10,809 nucleotides of DNA from Oscillospiraceae bacterium (GCA_009785875.1 WQUF01000299.1:1-10809); one strand, 5' to 3'. Numbered from the stretch's first letter, positions 1-6,096 are shown. Made by a program: numbers and translations. The notes: generated by a model from the sequence alone, not told the origin.

Positions 1-525
1 GTGAATAAAGTGGATGAAAATGATAAGGCAAGAGTCCTTGAGTCATTGAAGAATTATTCTTTAGAATATGATTTTAAAGAGATAATACCTATCTCAGCGT
101 TGAAATTAAAAAATACAGATAAACTTCTTGAATTAATACTGGAAAATTTAAAAGAAGGGCCTAAGTATTATCCGGATGATATGGTTATAGATAGGGAGGA
201 GAGATTTTTAATATGCGAATTGATAAGAGAAAAAGCACTTAAACTCCTTTCTGAAGAAGTGCCACATGGAATAGCCGTAGAAATTGTCTCCATGGTAAAT
301 GAAGATAATATTGCAAAAATAGAAGCAAGTTTAATATGCGAAAAAGATAGCCATAAAGGTATAATAATTGGGAAAAATGGTGGAATGTTGAAAAAAATCT
401 CTACTTTTGCAAGAGAAGACATCGAACAATTGTTAAATAAAAAGGTTTATATAAAAATATGGGTTAAAGTGAGAGACGATTGGCGAAACAAAAATAATTT
501 TTTAAAAGAATATGGATATAAATAG
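1..525 (+). CDS. era: GTPase Era, 3' part (start lies before the window)
   Basis: Era is a Ras-like GTPase with a C-terminal KH domain that binds the 3' end of 16S rRNA and assists 30S subunit maturation. The window opens inside the gene. The first codon (GTG) is an internal valine, because it directly precedes the G4 guanine-specificity motif NKVD (residues 2-5 of this fragment). The G5 motif ISAL follows at about 31-34. The KH domain occupies about residues 85-165 and has its GxxG loop as GKNG at about 123-126. The C-terminus RDDWRNKNNFLKEYGY matches the usual Era ending. The 174 residues seen fit a family length near 300, so roughly 120 residues with G1-G3 are missing upstream. The stop codon overlaps the ribosome binding site of recO, which suggests one operon. 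The identification is secure; only the 5' end is absent. Confidence 0.97.
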   Translation: MNKVDENDKARVLESLKNYSLEYDFKEIIPISALKLKNTDKLLELILENLKEGPKYYPDDMVIDREERFLICELIREKALKLLSEEVPHGIAVEIVSMVNEDNIAKIEASLICEKDSHKGIIIGKNGGMLKKISTFAREDIEQLLNKKVYIKIWVKVRDDWRNKNNFLKEYGYK

Positions 526-533
526 AGGAAAAA

Positions 534-1175
534 GTGGATAAAATTAAAACAGTAGGTGTAATAATAAAGACAATGGAATATAGAGAAAATGATAGAATTG
601 CGACAATATACACTGATGCTTGTGGGAAAATCAGCTGTCTTGCAAGAGGAGCAAAGAAGAATAAAAGCAAACTATCAAGCTGCACAAATGATTTTGTCTA
701 TGGAGAATTCATCTTTTATAAAGGGAGAAATATGTATTACATAGAAGATTCATCTGTCATTGAACCATTCAGGCAATTTTCAGAGGATCTAATTAAAATT
801 GCATACGCTTCATACTTTTGCGAATTAATAGATATCTCTTGTGTTTATGAAGAAGAAAATAATGGATTATTTAAAGAATTTATAACTGCACTTTATTTAT
901 TAAAATTGGATATAATGAATATAGAAACTTTATCCAGGATATTTGAAATTAAGATCATACACTTAAATGGATTTGTCATCGAATATTTGGAAACTTCATC
1001 AAATGGATTGAAAAATGTCATAAAATATATTTCAAATAATCCAATGAAATCGCTTTATAAATTGAAAATTGAGGGTATAATAAAAGATGAATTAGATATA
1101 ATCTTAAATAGAATAATAAAATCTAATTTTATTAGAACACCAAAGAGTTTAGAATTATTAAATTATATAAAATAA
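534..1175 (+). CDS. recO: DNA repair protein RecO, short form without zinc-binding insert
   Basis: RecO helps RecR load RecA onto SSB-coated single-stranded DNA in recombinational repair. The N-terminal OB-fold is clear (residues 1-80: VGVIIKTMEYRENDRIATIYT, then CLARGAKKNKSKL and YGEFIFYKGRNMYYIEDSSVIEPF). An alpha-helical part follows. The start is GTG at 534, 8 bases after the era stop, with GAGG at 525-528 overlapping that stop. At 213 residues it is shorter than the usual ~240-260. The helical domain runs from HLNGF (about 143-147) straight into a stretch without the C-x2-C ... C-x2-C cluster normally found there, so the zinc-binding insert appears deleted. Position after era and before the DUF4342 gene agrees with clostridial gene order. 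No frameshift is visible. Confidence 0.93.
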   Translation: MDKIKTVGVIIKTMEYRENDRIATIYTDACGKISCLARGAKKNKSKLSSCTNDFVYGEFIFYKGRNMYYIEDSSVIEPFRQFSEDLIKIAYASYFCELIDISCVYEEENNGLFKEFITALYLLKLDIMNIETLSRIFEIKIIHLNGFVIEYLETSSNGLKNVIKYISNNPMKSLYKLKIEGIIKDELDIILNRIIKSNFIRTPKSLELLNYIK

Positions 1176-1191
1176 GGAGTGAAAAGAAAGA

Positions 1192-2082
1192 ATGAATGAA
1201 ATTACACTAGAAAAAATCGATATAGTGAGAGAAAGGTTTCCGCTAAGCTATGAAGAAGCTAAATTGTACTTAGAAAAAGCTGATGGCAATGTAGTCAATG
1301 CTTTAGCTCTCGTTGAAAAAGAAGATGCATTAAAGAATAGTTCGGGGAAAGATGAGATCCTGAATAAATTAAAAAAGCTTCTTGAAAAAGGAAATGTAAC
1401 TAAGATCGTTATTAGAAAAGATGGGGAAAAATTCTTTGAAGTCCCTATAACCGTTGGCTTATCCGTGTCATTTATACTAGGTTTAATTACTCCAGTATTT
1501 TTGTGGGTAGGAATTTTAGTTGGAGCTATGACATCAATAAAAATTGAAGTTGTAAAAGAAGATGGAAGCGTTGAAGAAGTAAATAGAATTCTTAAAGTAG
1601 TTGGCAAGGATTTGAAAGACAAAGCCGGAGAAAACATGAACGTAATTAAAGAAAAAGCAGGAGAGATGTCTGACAACTTAAAATCAAAAGCAGGAGAGAT
1701 GTCCGATAACATAAAATCAAAGGCAGGAGAGGTGTCTGATAATATAAAATCAAAGGCAGATGATCTCTCTGAAAATATAAAATCAAAAGCCAACGAATTA
1801 ACTGGGAACATAAAATCAATTTCCAGCGATGTGAAAGATAAAACTGTAGATGGAGTTACTAAATTAAAAGATCAGGTTCAAGATAAGAGTGCAGAAGCTC
1901 AAGACGAATTAAAGAAGAGGCTATCAGGGGTAAAAGATGCCAGTGGAAACATGTTTGGAAAATTAAAAGATAAAATGAATGTGAACAATTTAAAGAAAGA
2001 AGATAATTCATTTACCTATAAAGTAGACTTTGACGACGATCAAATTAAATATAATAAAGAAAATAAAGATTTAAATGAATAA
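1192..2082 (+). CDS. UBA-like / DUF4342 protein with 11-residue repeats
   Basis: This is a 296-residue protein of unknown function. Residues 1-45 look like a UBA-type three-helix domain of the EF-Ts/NAC kind (ERFPLSYEEAKLYLEKADGNVVNALALV). Residues about 52-135 fit DUF4342: a basic strand region (KIVIRKDGEKFFEVPI), a hydrophobic segment at about 86-115 that could be membrane-associated, and IKIEVVKEDGSVEEVNRI. Residues 142-207 are six tandem 11-residue units of the type KSKAGEMSDNI, followed by weaker related helix (SSDVKDKTVDGVTKLKDQVQDKS). The 11-residue period suggests an amphipathic helix like those of LEA or apolipoprotein-type proteins. The tail is acidic and polar. The ribosome binding site AAGGAG (1174-1179) overlaps the recO stop, so it is probably co-transcribed with recO. 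The domain reading is from recognition; the role is unknown. Confidence 0.85.
   Translation: MNEITLEKIDIVRERFPLSYEEAKLYLEKADGNVVNALALVEKEDALKNSSGKDEILNKLKKLLEKGNVTKIVIRKDGEKFFEVPITVGLSVSFILGLITPVFLWVGILVGAMTSIKIEVVKEDGSVEEVNRILKVVGKDLKDKAGENMNVIKEKAGEMSDNLKSKAGEMSDNIKSKAGEVSDNIKSKADDLSENIKSKANELTGNIKSISSDVKDKTVDGVTKLKDQVQDKSAEAQDELKKRLSGVKDASGNMFGKLKDKMNVNNLKKEDNSFTYKVDFDDDQIKYNKENKDLNE
1615..1812 (+). repeat. Six tandem 33-bp coding repeats in the DUF4342 gene
   Basis: Six in-frame 33-bp units start at 1615, 1648, 1681, 1714, 1747 and 1780, each coding for 11 residues (K-x-K-A-x-x-x-S/M-x-N-I/L type). Units 3 and 4 (1681-1746) are nearly identical at DNA level and the outer ones have drifted. 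A seventh, degenerate unit may begin at 1813. This suggests expansion by slippage or unequal crossing-over, with the helical period kept. Confidence 0.9.
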
Positions 2083-2085
2083 TTT

Positions 2086-2115
2086 TTGATATTTTACTCA
2101 TCCTAATTTCATAAT
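2086..2115 (+). promoter_or_regulatory. Possible promoter of the small lipoprotein gene
   Basis: TTGATA (2086-2091) and CATAAT (2110-2115) are separated by 18 bp. Each matches 5 of 6 consensus positions. The -10 lies inside the palindrome at 2101-2127, so the palindrome could act as an operator. Transcription from upstream is an alternative. Confidence 0.45.
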
Positions 2116-2127
2116 ATGAAATTAGGA
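2101..2127 (+). promoter_or_regulatory. Perfect palindrome (12-bp arms, AAT loop) over the lipoprotein ribosome binding site
   Basis: Arm TCCTAATTTCAT (2101-2112) is the exact inverse complement of ATGAAATTAGGA (2116-2127). The right arm runs into the Shine-Dalgarno sequence AGGAGGT (2124-2130). In RNA read through from upstream the hairpin would partly hide the ribosome binding site. In DNA the dyad overlaps a possible -10 box. No T-run follows, so a plain terminator is less likely. Confidence 0.6.
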
Positions 2128-2135
2128 GGTACATA

Positions 2136-2423
2136 ATGAAAAAATTATTTATATTGTTAACAATCTGTTTTGTTTTTTTAGCAGTTGGTTGTAATTCTAT
2201 TAATACAAAGACTGAAGCAAAATTTACAGGTGCTGTGGAACAATTGACTCAGAATGAAATGCTTGTTTCAGGAAATGGTCAAAGGATTTTATTTAGAATC
2301 ACACCTAACACTTCAATTTCCGGTGACCTACGCGTTGGTGCTGTTGTAACTGTAATGTACAATGGAATTTTAACAAACTCAGTGCCAGCTATTGGAACAG
2401 CAGAGAAGATTATAGCGCAGTAA
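2136..2423 (+). CDS. Small secreted lipoprotein, unknown function
   Basis: This is a 95-residue protein with a type II signal peptide: MKK, a hydrophobic core to about residue 15, and lipobox LAVGC with the lipidated cysteine at 19. The mature part is about 76 residues: a short polar linker (NSINTKTEAK), then a beta-rich stretch FTGAVEQLTQNEMLVSG...RILFRITPNTSISGDLRVGAVVTVMYNG. This could be a small OB-type barrel and is reminiscent of DUF3221-like clostridial lipoproteins; that assignment is tentative. It probably sits on the outer face of the cytoplasmic membrane. AGGAGGT at 2124-2130 gives a clear start. It lies 53 bp after the DUF4342 gene, with its own possible promoter in between, and ends before the convergent terminator. 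Confidence 0.8.
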   Translation: MKKLFILLTICFVFLAVGCNSINTKTEAKFTGAVEQLTQNEMLVSGNGQRILFRITPNTSISGDLRVGAVVTVMYNGILTNSVPAIGTAEKIIAQ

Positions 2424-2470
2424 CAGTGAATAATGAATATTGAATAATGGTAATAGTTAATAGTATCTTT

Positions 2471-2507
2471 AAATTAATCCCAAATGATTCTCATTTGGGA
2501 TTAATTT
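2471..2507. terminator. Bidirectional terminator between the lipoprotein gene and blaR1
   Basis: Perfect inverted repeat with 17-bp arms (2471-2487 and 2491-2507) around a TTC loop. The arms begin AAATTAATCC and end GGATTAATTT, so each strand has an A/T-rich flank next to a GC core. It lies between convergent genes, 47 bp after the lipoprotein stop and directly after the blaR1 stop. Confidence 0.85.
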
Positions 2508-2508
2508 G

Positions 2509-4515
2509 TTAATATCCTTGATCATAAAGTTTCCAAGCAGACGAAGGGTTATTTCTCACTAAAATCATGCTCCAATCTTTGTAAATACCCTCATTCCAAG
2601 CTCCAATGTTTCCATCGAGGTATTCAATATTAAAATCAACCTTGAACACAATAATTCTCTCTGGAGGAAATTCATAAGGTCGATAGGTACGACGATAGTT
2701 ATCTTGGGGGTCATATCGAATATCCAGCAATGTCCGTCTTACATTCTGAGTTTTTGAAAGGTCATCTTTGAAATAATCCTCAACAATCTGTTTTGCCGCT
2801 ATTACTTCATCCTCAGAAAATTCAGGCATAATGGCATAGCCCATATCTACTTGCCATTTGTTTAGAATAATTAGCCCTTCTTTATAAGTCTGTTGCCATT
2901 TATCGTCAGTTGGTGGGACTGATAATATTTCTTTACTCAATAATGAAGCGATATTTCCTCGCAAACCCATATTCCCCGATTTCAAAATTTTATTTAAAGT
3001 TGGCATTGCTTTATATCCCATTGCAAGGATTTTATCATATTCCTGCCTGTGTTCCTGAATATAATCACCAGTTCGTGAAGATACCTTTGGGGATGACATA
3101 ATTATATCCAGATATTGATTGATTGTCTTTAATATTGACACGCAAAATGTGTAATATGAACTGCCTTGTTCCCATTTTGCATAAACCTCATAAATGTAAT
3201 CGTGCCCGTCATTGCTGATATCGATCTTGTTTCCATTTACTTGAGCAGGTTCGCCTTTATTTACTATATCTGCTATATCATGGTTACCTGTTGCATACTC
3301 CGCAGGCCAGCGTTGAACTGACACGGACTCTGGAGGGTAATTATCGCTGAATAGCATCTCAATTTTCTTACTTGTGTTGTCTAAAGAGAGTGTGGCTTCT
3401 TTAAAATCATTTGGGCTCATTTGTAACGGGTGAGCTGAATCGCTGCTATATCCTTTACCAATCCCATTTTTATCAATAAACAGCCAACTAGTCGTCAGCT
3501 GAATTGCTTTAACTTGCTGTTTAGTTGAATTATTAGCTATAAGAATTACATCAAGTGACGGAGCTTTTTCGAGAGCTTTTTGCGTATCTGTCCTATTCAA
3601 AGCGAACCCAACGCTTAATACAGCTACTAATACTATTGCTGCAATGGTAATTATGCGAGATGGCTTTTTGAAATTCAACACATTCTTGATTCTCCCTTTT
3701 ACGCTGCCCTCACCGAAAGCAAGAGGACTGCCATTGATAATACGTATATCAGTAGCTAAAGTCAGTAATGACAGAGAGTAATTCTTCTTAGCTTGACTGC
3801 CAATTTCTTTCAACACACATTCGTCGCAGGACATTTCCATATCAGTACCCATCAGTAAAAATGCGACCCAAACTACTGGGTTAAACCAATGCAGGCACAG
3901 AATGAAATACGCTACAAATTTTACAATATGATCATGCCTCCGTATATGAGTCTTTTCATGTAAAATGATGTATCCTTGCTCTTTCTCAGATAAGCCAATG
4001 GGCACATAAATCTTCGGAGTGAAAACACCAAGCACAAATGGCGATTTTATATTTTCTTTTTCATAGATATTTGCTTCAAGATGAGCTGCATATCGCATTT
4101 TTTGTTTGAGTATAATAAATGATACTACACCATAAATAATCATGATTGCAACGCCGAAAAGCCATATAAAGGAACCGATAGCTGTCCAAATCTGCAATGG
4201 GTTTACACTTGCGATAGCTTCTGGAGCAGGTAGTGAACTACTGATAAAATTGTCCACAATAGTCATTCCGCTGTCAATATGCGGTACAGATTGCATTGCT
4301 ATATCTGGTGGTATAGTTTGCGCTTTGAATGGGATCAAACTGAAAACACTTTCTATTGAAAAGGGAAAAACAAGTCGGAATCCTGCCACAGCCCACAGGC
4401 AATAGGAGATTATTTTTGGGGCTTTTTTTAAAGGCAATCGAGCAAGACATATCGCCGCAATAACAAAGGCTCCAGTCAAACTCATGTTGAGAATTGTGGG
4501 GAAAAGTCTATCCAT
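2509..4515 (-). CDS. BlaR1/MecR1-family M56 metallopeptidase with a non-penicillin-binding C-terminal region
   Basis: This is a membrane-embedded zinc protease of the BlaR1 family (M56), expected to destroy the BlaI-type repressor after a signal. I chose ATG at 4515 (668 residues): GAGGAG lies 8-9 bases upstream and the start overlaps the blaI stop by 8 bp. An upstream ATG at 4542 has no better support. Membrane segments lie at about 10-28, 36-52, 108-136, 198-220 and 288-305. The catalytic motif HEKTH is at 186-190, and the family signature LHWFNPVVW...DMEMSCDECVL at about 208-235. After residue ~310 there is an extracellular region of ~350 residues. It has no S-x-x-K plus K-T-G arrangement of a beta-lactam sensor. 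It holds a helical middle (DYIQEHRQEYDKILAMGYKA) and a C-terminus like DUF4829 (VFKVDFNIEYLDG...WSMILVRN...WKLYDQGY). The inducing signal is therefore unknown. Confidence 0.88.
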   Translation of the reverse strand: MDRLFPTILNMSLTGAFVIAAICLARLPLKKAPKIISYCLWAVAGFRLVFPFSIESVFSLIPFKAQTIPPDIAMQSVPHIDSGMTIVDNFISSSLPAPEAIASVNPLQIWTAIGSFIWLFGVAIMIIYGVVSFIILKQKMRYAAHLEANIYEKENIKSPFVLGVFTPKIYVPIGLSEKEQGYIILHEKTHIRRHDHIVKFVAYFILCLHWFNPVVWVAFLLMGTDMEMSCDECVLKEIGSQAKKNYSLSLLTLATDIRIINGSPLAFGEGSVKGRIKNVLNFKKPSRIITIAAIVLVAVLSVGFALNRTDTQKALEKAPSLDVILIANNSTKQQVKAIQLTTSWLFIDKNGIGKGYSSDSAHPLQMSPNDFKEATLSLDNTSKKIEMLFSDNYPPESVSVQRWPAEYATGNHDIADIVNKGEPAQVNGNKIDISNDGHDYIYEVYAKWEQGSSYYTFCVSILKTINQYLDIIMSSPKVSSRTGDYIQEHRQEYDKILAMGYKAMPTLNKILKSGNMGLRGNIASLLSKEILSVPPTDDKWQQTYKEGLIILNKWQVDMGYAIMPEFSEDEVIAAKQIVEDYFKDDLSKTQNVRRTLLDIRYDPQDNYRRTYRPYEFPPERIIVFKVDFNIEYLDGNIGAWNEGIYKDWSMILVRNNPSSAWKLYDQGY

Positions 4516-4885
4516 TTGTATCGCTCTCCTCGTATTCATCAATCAGCTGTCGAAGTTCTGCTGCCTGTTTTGGCGTTAGTTTCCTGCCATTAAAAAAGGA
4601 AGCTATAAATTTCGGTAACGATCCACCAAATGTGGCCTCAATATAACTGCGGCTTTGCCTTGATATTTGCTCGTCATGAGTGAGTACAACAGATACAATC
4701 GCATTTTCGTTTTTGAATACACCTTTATCACAAAGCTTTTTTAACACTGTATAAGTAGTTGATTTTTTCCAGTTCATTTCACTCTTCGCAAGTGCGACCA
4801 GTTCAGGAGAGGTCAAGGTTGCATTCTGCCAAATCAGAGCTGCAAGTTTTTCTTCTGCTTCAGTAAGATTTATATATTTAGCCAT
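4508..4885 (-). CDS. blaI: BlaI/MecI-family winged-helix repressor
   Basis: This is a 125-residue repressor of the penicillinase-repressor family. The N-terminal winged helix covers about residues 1-70. The first helices (LTEAEEKLAALIWQNATLTSPELVALA) lead to the recognition helix around NWKKSTTYTVLKKLCDKG (38-55) and the wing (VFKNENAIVSVVLTHDE). The C-terminal dimerisation helices include LPKFIASFFNGRKLTPKQAAELRQLIDEYEE. The segment around FFNG (97-100) corresponds to where BlaR1-type proteases are known to inactivate BlaI/MecI, inferred from the family only. The start is ATG preceded by GGAGG with suitable spacing. It is the first gene of a two-gene operon with the BlaR1-like gene, overlapping it by 8 bp. 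It probably represses its own promoter through the half-sites at 4910-4941. The DNA here looks richer in G+C than its neighbours (by eye), suggesting transfer as a unit. Confidence 0.93.
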   Translation of the reverse strand: MAKYINLTEAEEKLAALIWQNATLTSPELVALAKSEMNWKKSTTYTVLKKLCDKGVFKNENAIVSVVLTHDEQISRQSRSYIEATFGGSLPKFIASFFNGRKLTPKQAAELRQLIDEYEESDTNG

Positions 4886-4909
4886 AGGGTTTCCTCCAAA
4901 CTAAATGTA

Positions 4910-4952
4910 TTAGACTGAATATAGTCTAACATACTTAGACTAAGCTTGTCAA
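4910..4952 (-). promoter_or_regulatory. blaI promoter with three BlaI-type operator half-sites
   Basis: On the minus strand TTGACA (4947-4952) is followed after 18 bp by TAGACT (4923-4928). Three copies of TTAGACT in alternating orientation cover the promoter: TTAGACT 4910-4916, AGTCTAA 4923-4929 and TTAGACT 4935-4941. They form two overlapping inverted repeats (spacers of 6 and 5 bp). One half-site covers the -10, another lies in the -35/-10 spacer. This fits autorepression; binding by this BlaI is inferred. Confidence 0.7.
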
Positions 4953-4964
4953 TAGTTTTTTCCA

Positions 4965-5036
4965 TCAATCTATTTTTGTGTCCTTGATTTTCTTAAAATA
5001 ACGTTCTACAGTTTTAGAATAAGTAATCTCATACAT
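4965..5036 (-). pseudogene. RelE/ParE-like toxin relict, N-terminal 23 residues only
   Basis: A 23-codon reading frame runs from ATG at 5036 to TGA at 4965-4967. It begins MYEITYSKTVERYFKKIKD, which resembles the first beta-strand and helix of RelE/ParE-type toxins (MYxIxYSKxVExxFKKxKD). The family length is about 85-100 residues, so the rest is missing. Beyond the stop the sequence runs into the blaI promoter. It begins 5 bases after the stop of the upstream antitoxin-like fragment, and GGAGAG in that fragment's end could have served as ribosome binding site. This is the arrangement of a type II antitoxin-toxin operon. It is almost certainly inactive as a toxin. Assignment rests on motif recognition of a short piece. 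Confidence 0.6.
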
Positions 5037-5041
5037 TTTAA

Positions 5042-5212
5042 TTATTGCTCTCCAAAAATATCTTTAGTAGTTACACCATTCCTATTACCAGCAGCAATTT
5101 CATCTGCTTCGTCAACCAAAATACTTATCGCTTTTTTAATTTTGGTTTTTGTTTCAGCAAATTTAAAGAGCAACTCGTCTCCACTATACCCTTGTGTAAC
5201 CAAATCTTTCAA
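5042..5212 (-). pseudogene. Antitoxin-like C-terminal fragment (relict)
   Basis: In the minus strand an open frame of 56 codons ends at TAA 5042-5044. It reads LKDLVTQGYSGDELLFKF, continues with a charged helix (ETKTKIKKAISILVDEADEIA) and ends TTKDIFGEQ. It looks like the C-terminal, toxin-binding half of a clostridial type II antitoxin: a helix followed by a short extended tail. There is no ATG with a ribosome binding site at the front, and further upstream the frame has only low-complexity sequence before a stop, so the DNA-binding N-terminus is missing. Toxin-like fragment 4965-5036 follows immediately, which supports a decayed antitoxin-toxin pair. The exact antitoxin family is uncertain. 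Confidence 0.5.
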
Positions 5213-5262
5213 TATAAAGATAATATACCCAATTTTATATTAATATAGATAGGCTTCTTGTA

Positions 5263-5298
5263 TTGACAAAGTAATCACGCAAATGTAATATTATATTA
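5263..5298 (+). promoter_or_regulatory. Promoter and possible operator of the antitoxin/vapC pair
   Basis: TTGACA (5263-5268) and TAATAT (5286-5291) are 17 bp apart. The -10 is the left half of a palindrome TAATAT-T-ATATTA (5286-5298). A dyad on the -10 is where a ribbon-helix-helix antitoxin would bind to repress its own operon. Confidence 0.65.
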
Positions 5299-5312
5299 GA
5301 TGGAGGTGTTTT

Positions 5313-5585
5313 ATGGCTTCAACTAATATAAACATAAGAACAGATAGTCAATTAAAGGAAGAATCACAAAAAATTCTAAGTCAATTAGGCATGGACATGA
5401 CTACATTAATTAACATGATGCTTAGGCAATTAACATACAAAAAGACCATACCATTTGATGTTAGTGTTCCTGAGAACATTAGCAAGAAGATTCCTTTTGG
5501 TGAATTGATGGGAATGTTAAAAGGCAAGATGTGGATATCTGAAGATTTTGATGAGCCGCTAGATTGTATGGAGGAGTATATGTGA
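5313..5585 (+). CDS. RelB/DinJ-type antitoxin with VapB-like C-terminus
   Basis: This is a 90-residue antitoxin of a type II pair. The N-terminus (residues 3-48, TNINIRTDSQLKEESQKILSQLGMDMTTLINMML) is the ribbon-helix-helix domain of the RelB/DinJ family, used for dimerisation and operator binding. The C-terminus (about 60-90, FGELMGMLKGKMWISEDFDEPLDCMEEYM) is the kind of tail found on Phd- or VapB-type antitoxins that neutralise PIN-domain toxins, with the LKGKxW...DFDEPL pattern. GGAGG at 5302-5306 sits 6 bases before the ATG. The stop codon overlaps the vapC start by one base (TGATG), giving translational coupling. It likely represses the promoter at 5263-5298 alone or with the toxin. The family mix is discussed in the findings. 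Confidence 0.87.
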   Translation: MASTNINIRTDSQLKEESQKILSQLGMDMTTLINMMLRQLTYKKTIPFDVSVPENISKKIPFGELMGMLKGKMWISEDFDEPLDCMEEYM

Positions 5586-5980
5586 TGAAATATTTACTCG
5601 ATACAAACGTACTTTTATGGTTTACTGGTGATTCAGATATGTTACCAAGCAAAGTTAGAAATATATTATTAAATCCTAATAATGAACTCTATATTAGCAC
5701 CATATCTTTGTTCGAAATAACAATTAAGTCTAGTATTGGTAAATTAAAGTTAGGTATGTCTTTGCCAGAATATCTCGATAAGATTGAAAATAGCAATATA
5801 AAAATTCTTAGCCTAGAGAACGATTATTATAAGAAATTGAATGAACTTCCATACTACGACAACCATAGAGATCCATTTGATAGAATTATAATTGCAACAG
5901 GAATAGTTGAAGATTTTATTCTGTTAACGGCTGATAGCAAATTTGACCAGTACCCTGTAAATTGTCTATGGAAATCGTAG
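5585..5980 (+). CDS. vapC: VapC-family PIN-domain ribonuclease toxin
   Basis: This is a 131-residue PIN-domain toxin, expected to be a Mg2+-dependent RNase that arrests translation by cutting RNA, often tRNA or rRNA. Acidic residues of the active site are in the expected order: D6 in LLDTN, E44 in SLFEI, D96/D99 in RDPFDR and D117 in TADSKFD. The length is typical. I start at ATG 5585 because it overlaps the antitoxin stop as TGATG and has GGAGG 10 bases upstream. A TTG at 5564 in frame is unlikely. The gene looks intact and is followed by the first copy of the ~120-bp repeat with its hairpin. Its partner is the upstream RHH antitoxin. The target RNA cannot be predicted. Confidence 0.92.
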   Translation: MKYLLDTNVLLWFTGDSDMLPSKVRNILLNPNNELYISTISLFEITIKSSIGKLKLGMSLPEYLDKIENSNIKILSLENDYYKKLNELPYYDNHRDPFDRIIIATGIVEDFILLTADSKFDQYPVNCLWKS

Positions 5981-6022
5981 AAAGTATTTTGTTTAAAAAA
6001 ATTTATAAATGCATGCACAATT

Positions 6023-6085
6023 TTAAGTCACAGAGAATAGAATAATAATGGTAACAGAATTTGTTTTGATTGTTTTATTAATCAT
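6023..6085 (-). CDS. Possible 20-residue peptide, repeat copy 1
   Basis: ATG at 6085 to TAA at 6023-6025 reads MINKTIKTNSVTIIILFSVT. The copy-2 frame (6843-6905) has the same length and reads MVKRTIKSNSASIIILFSVT. No indel separates the copies and most amino-acid changes are conservative, which hints at coding. The DNA identity over the last eight codons extends past the stop, which argues for a non-coding reason as well. AAAGGAGG on this strand lies at 6120-6127, about 34 bases before the ATG with a hairpin in between; no close ribosome binding site is seen here. The peptide is small with a hydrophobic end, so a type I toxin-like role is only a guess. Expression is unproven. Confidence 0.3.
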   Translation of the reverse strand: MINKTIKTNSVTIIILFSVT

Positions 6086-6096
6086 TTTTCAACCAA

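Noticed and set aside
1248..1811. Long minus-strand open frame opposite the DUF4342 gene
   Set aside because: It mirrors the 33-bp repeats of the plus-strand gene and has no start signals; it is an antisense shadow.
2424..2470. Short AATA-rich direct repeats (GAATAATGAATATTGAATAATGG-like pattern split over the gap)
   Set aside because: Low-complexity AT-rich sequence; no unit length or second site supports a real repeat element.
2509..4515. Classical beta-lactam sensor BlaR1
   Set aside because: The outer region lacks the S-x-x-K and K-T-G motifs and no beta-lactamase gene is adjacent.
5045..5248. Plus-strand 67-codon open frame in the blaI-vapC operon gap
   Set aside because: No ribosome binding site and a composition like antisense; the minus strand here carries the antitoxin-like fragment, which explains it.
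6013..6045. Ten-codon plus-strand frame MHNFKSQRIE, identical in both repeats
   Set aside because: It has no ribosome binding site and lies wholly in the identical DNA block, so there is no evidence of coding selection.
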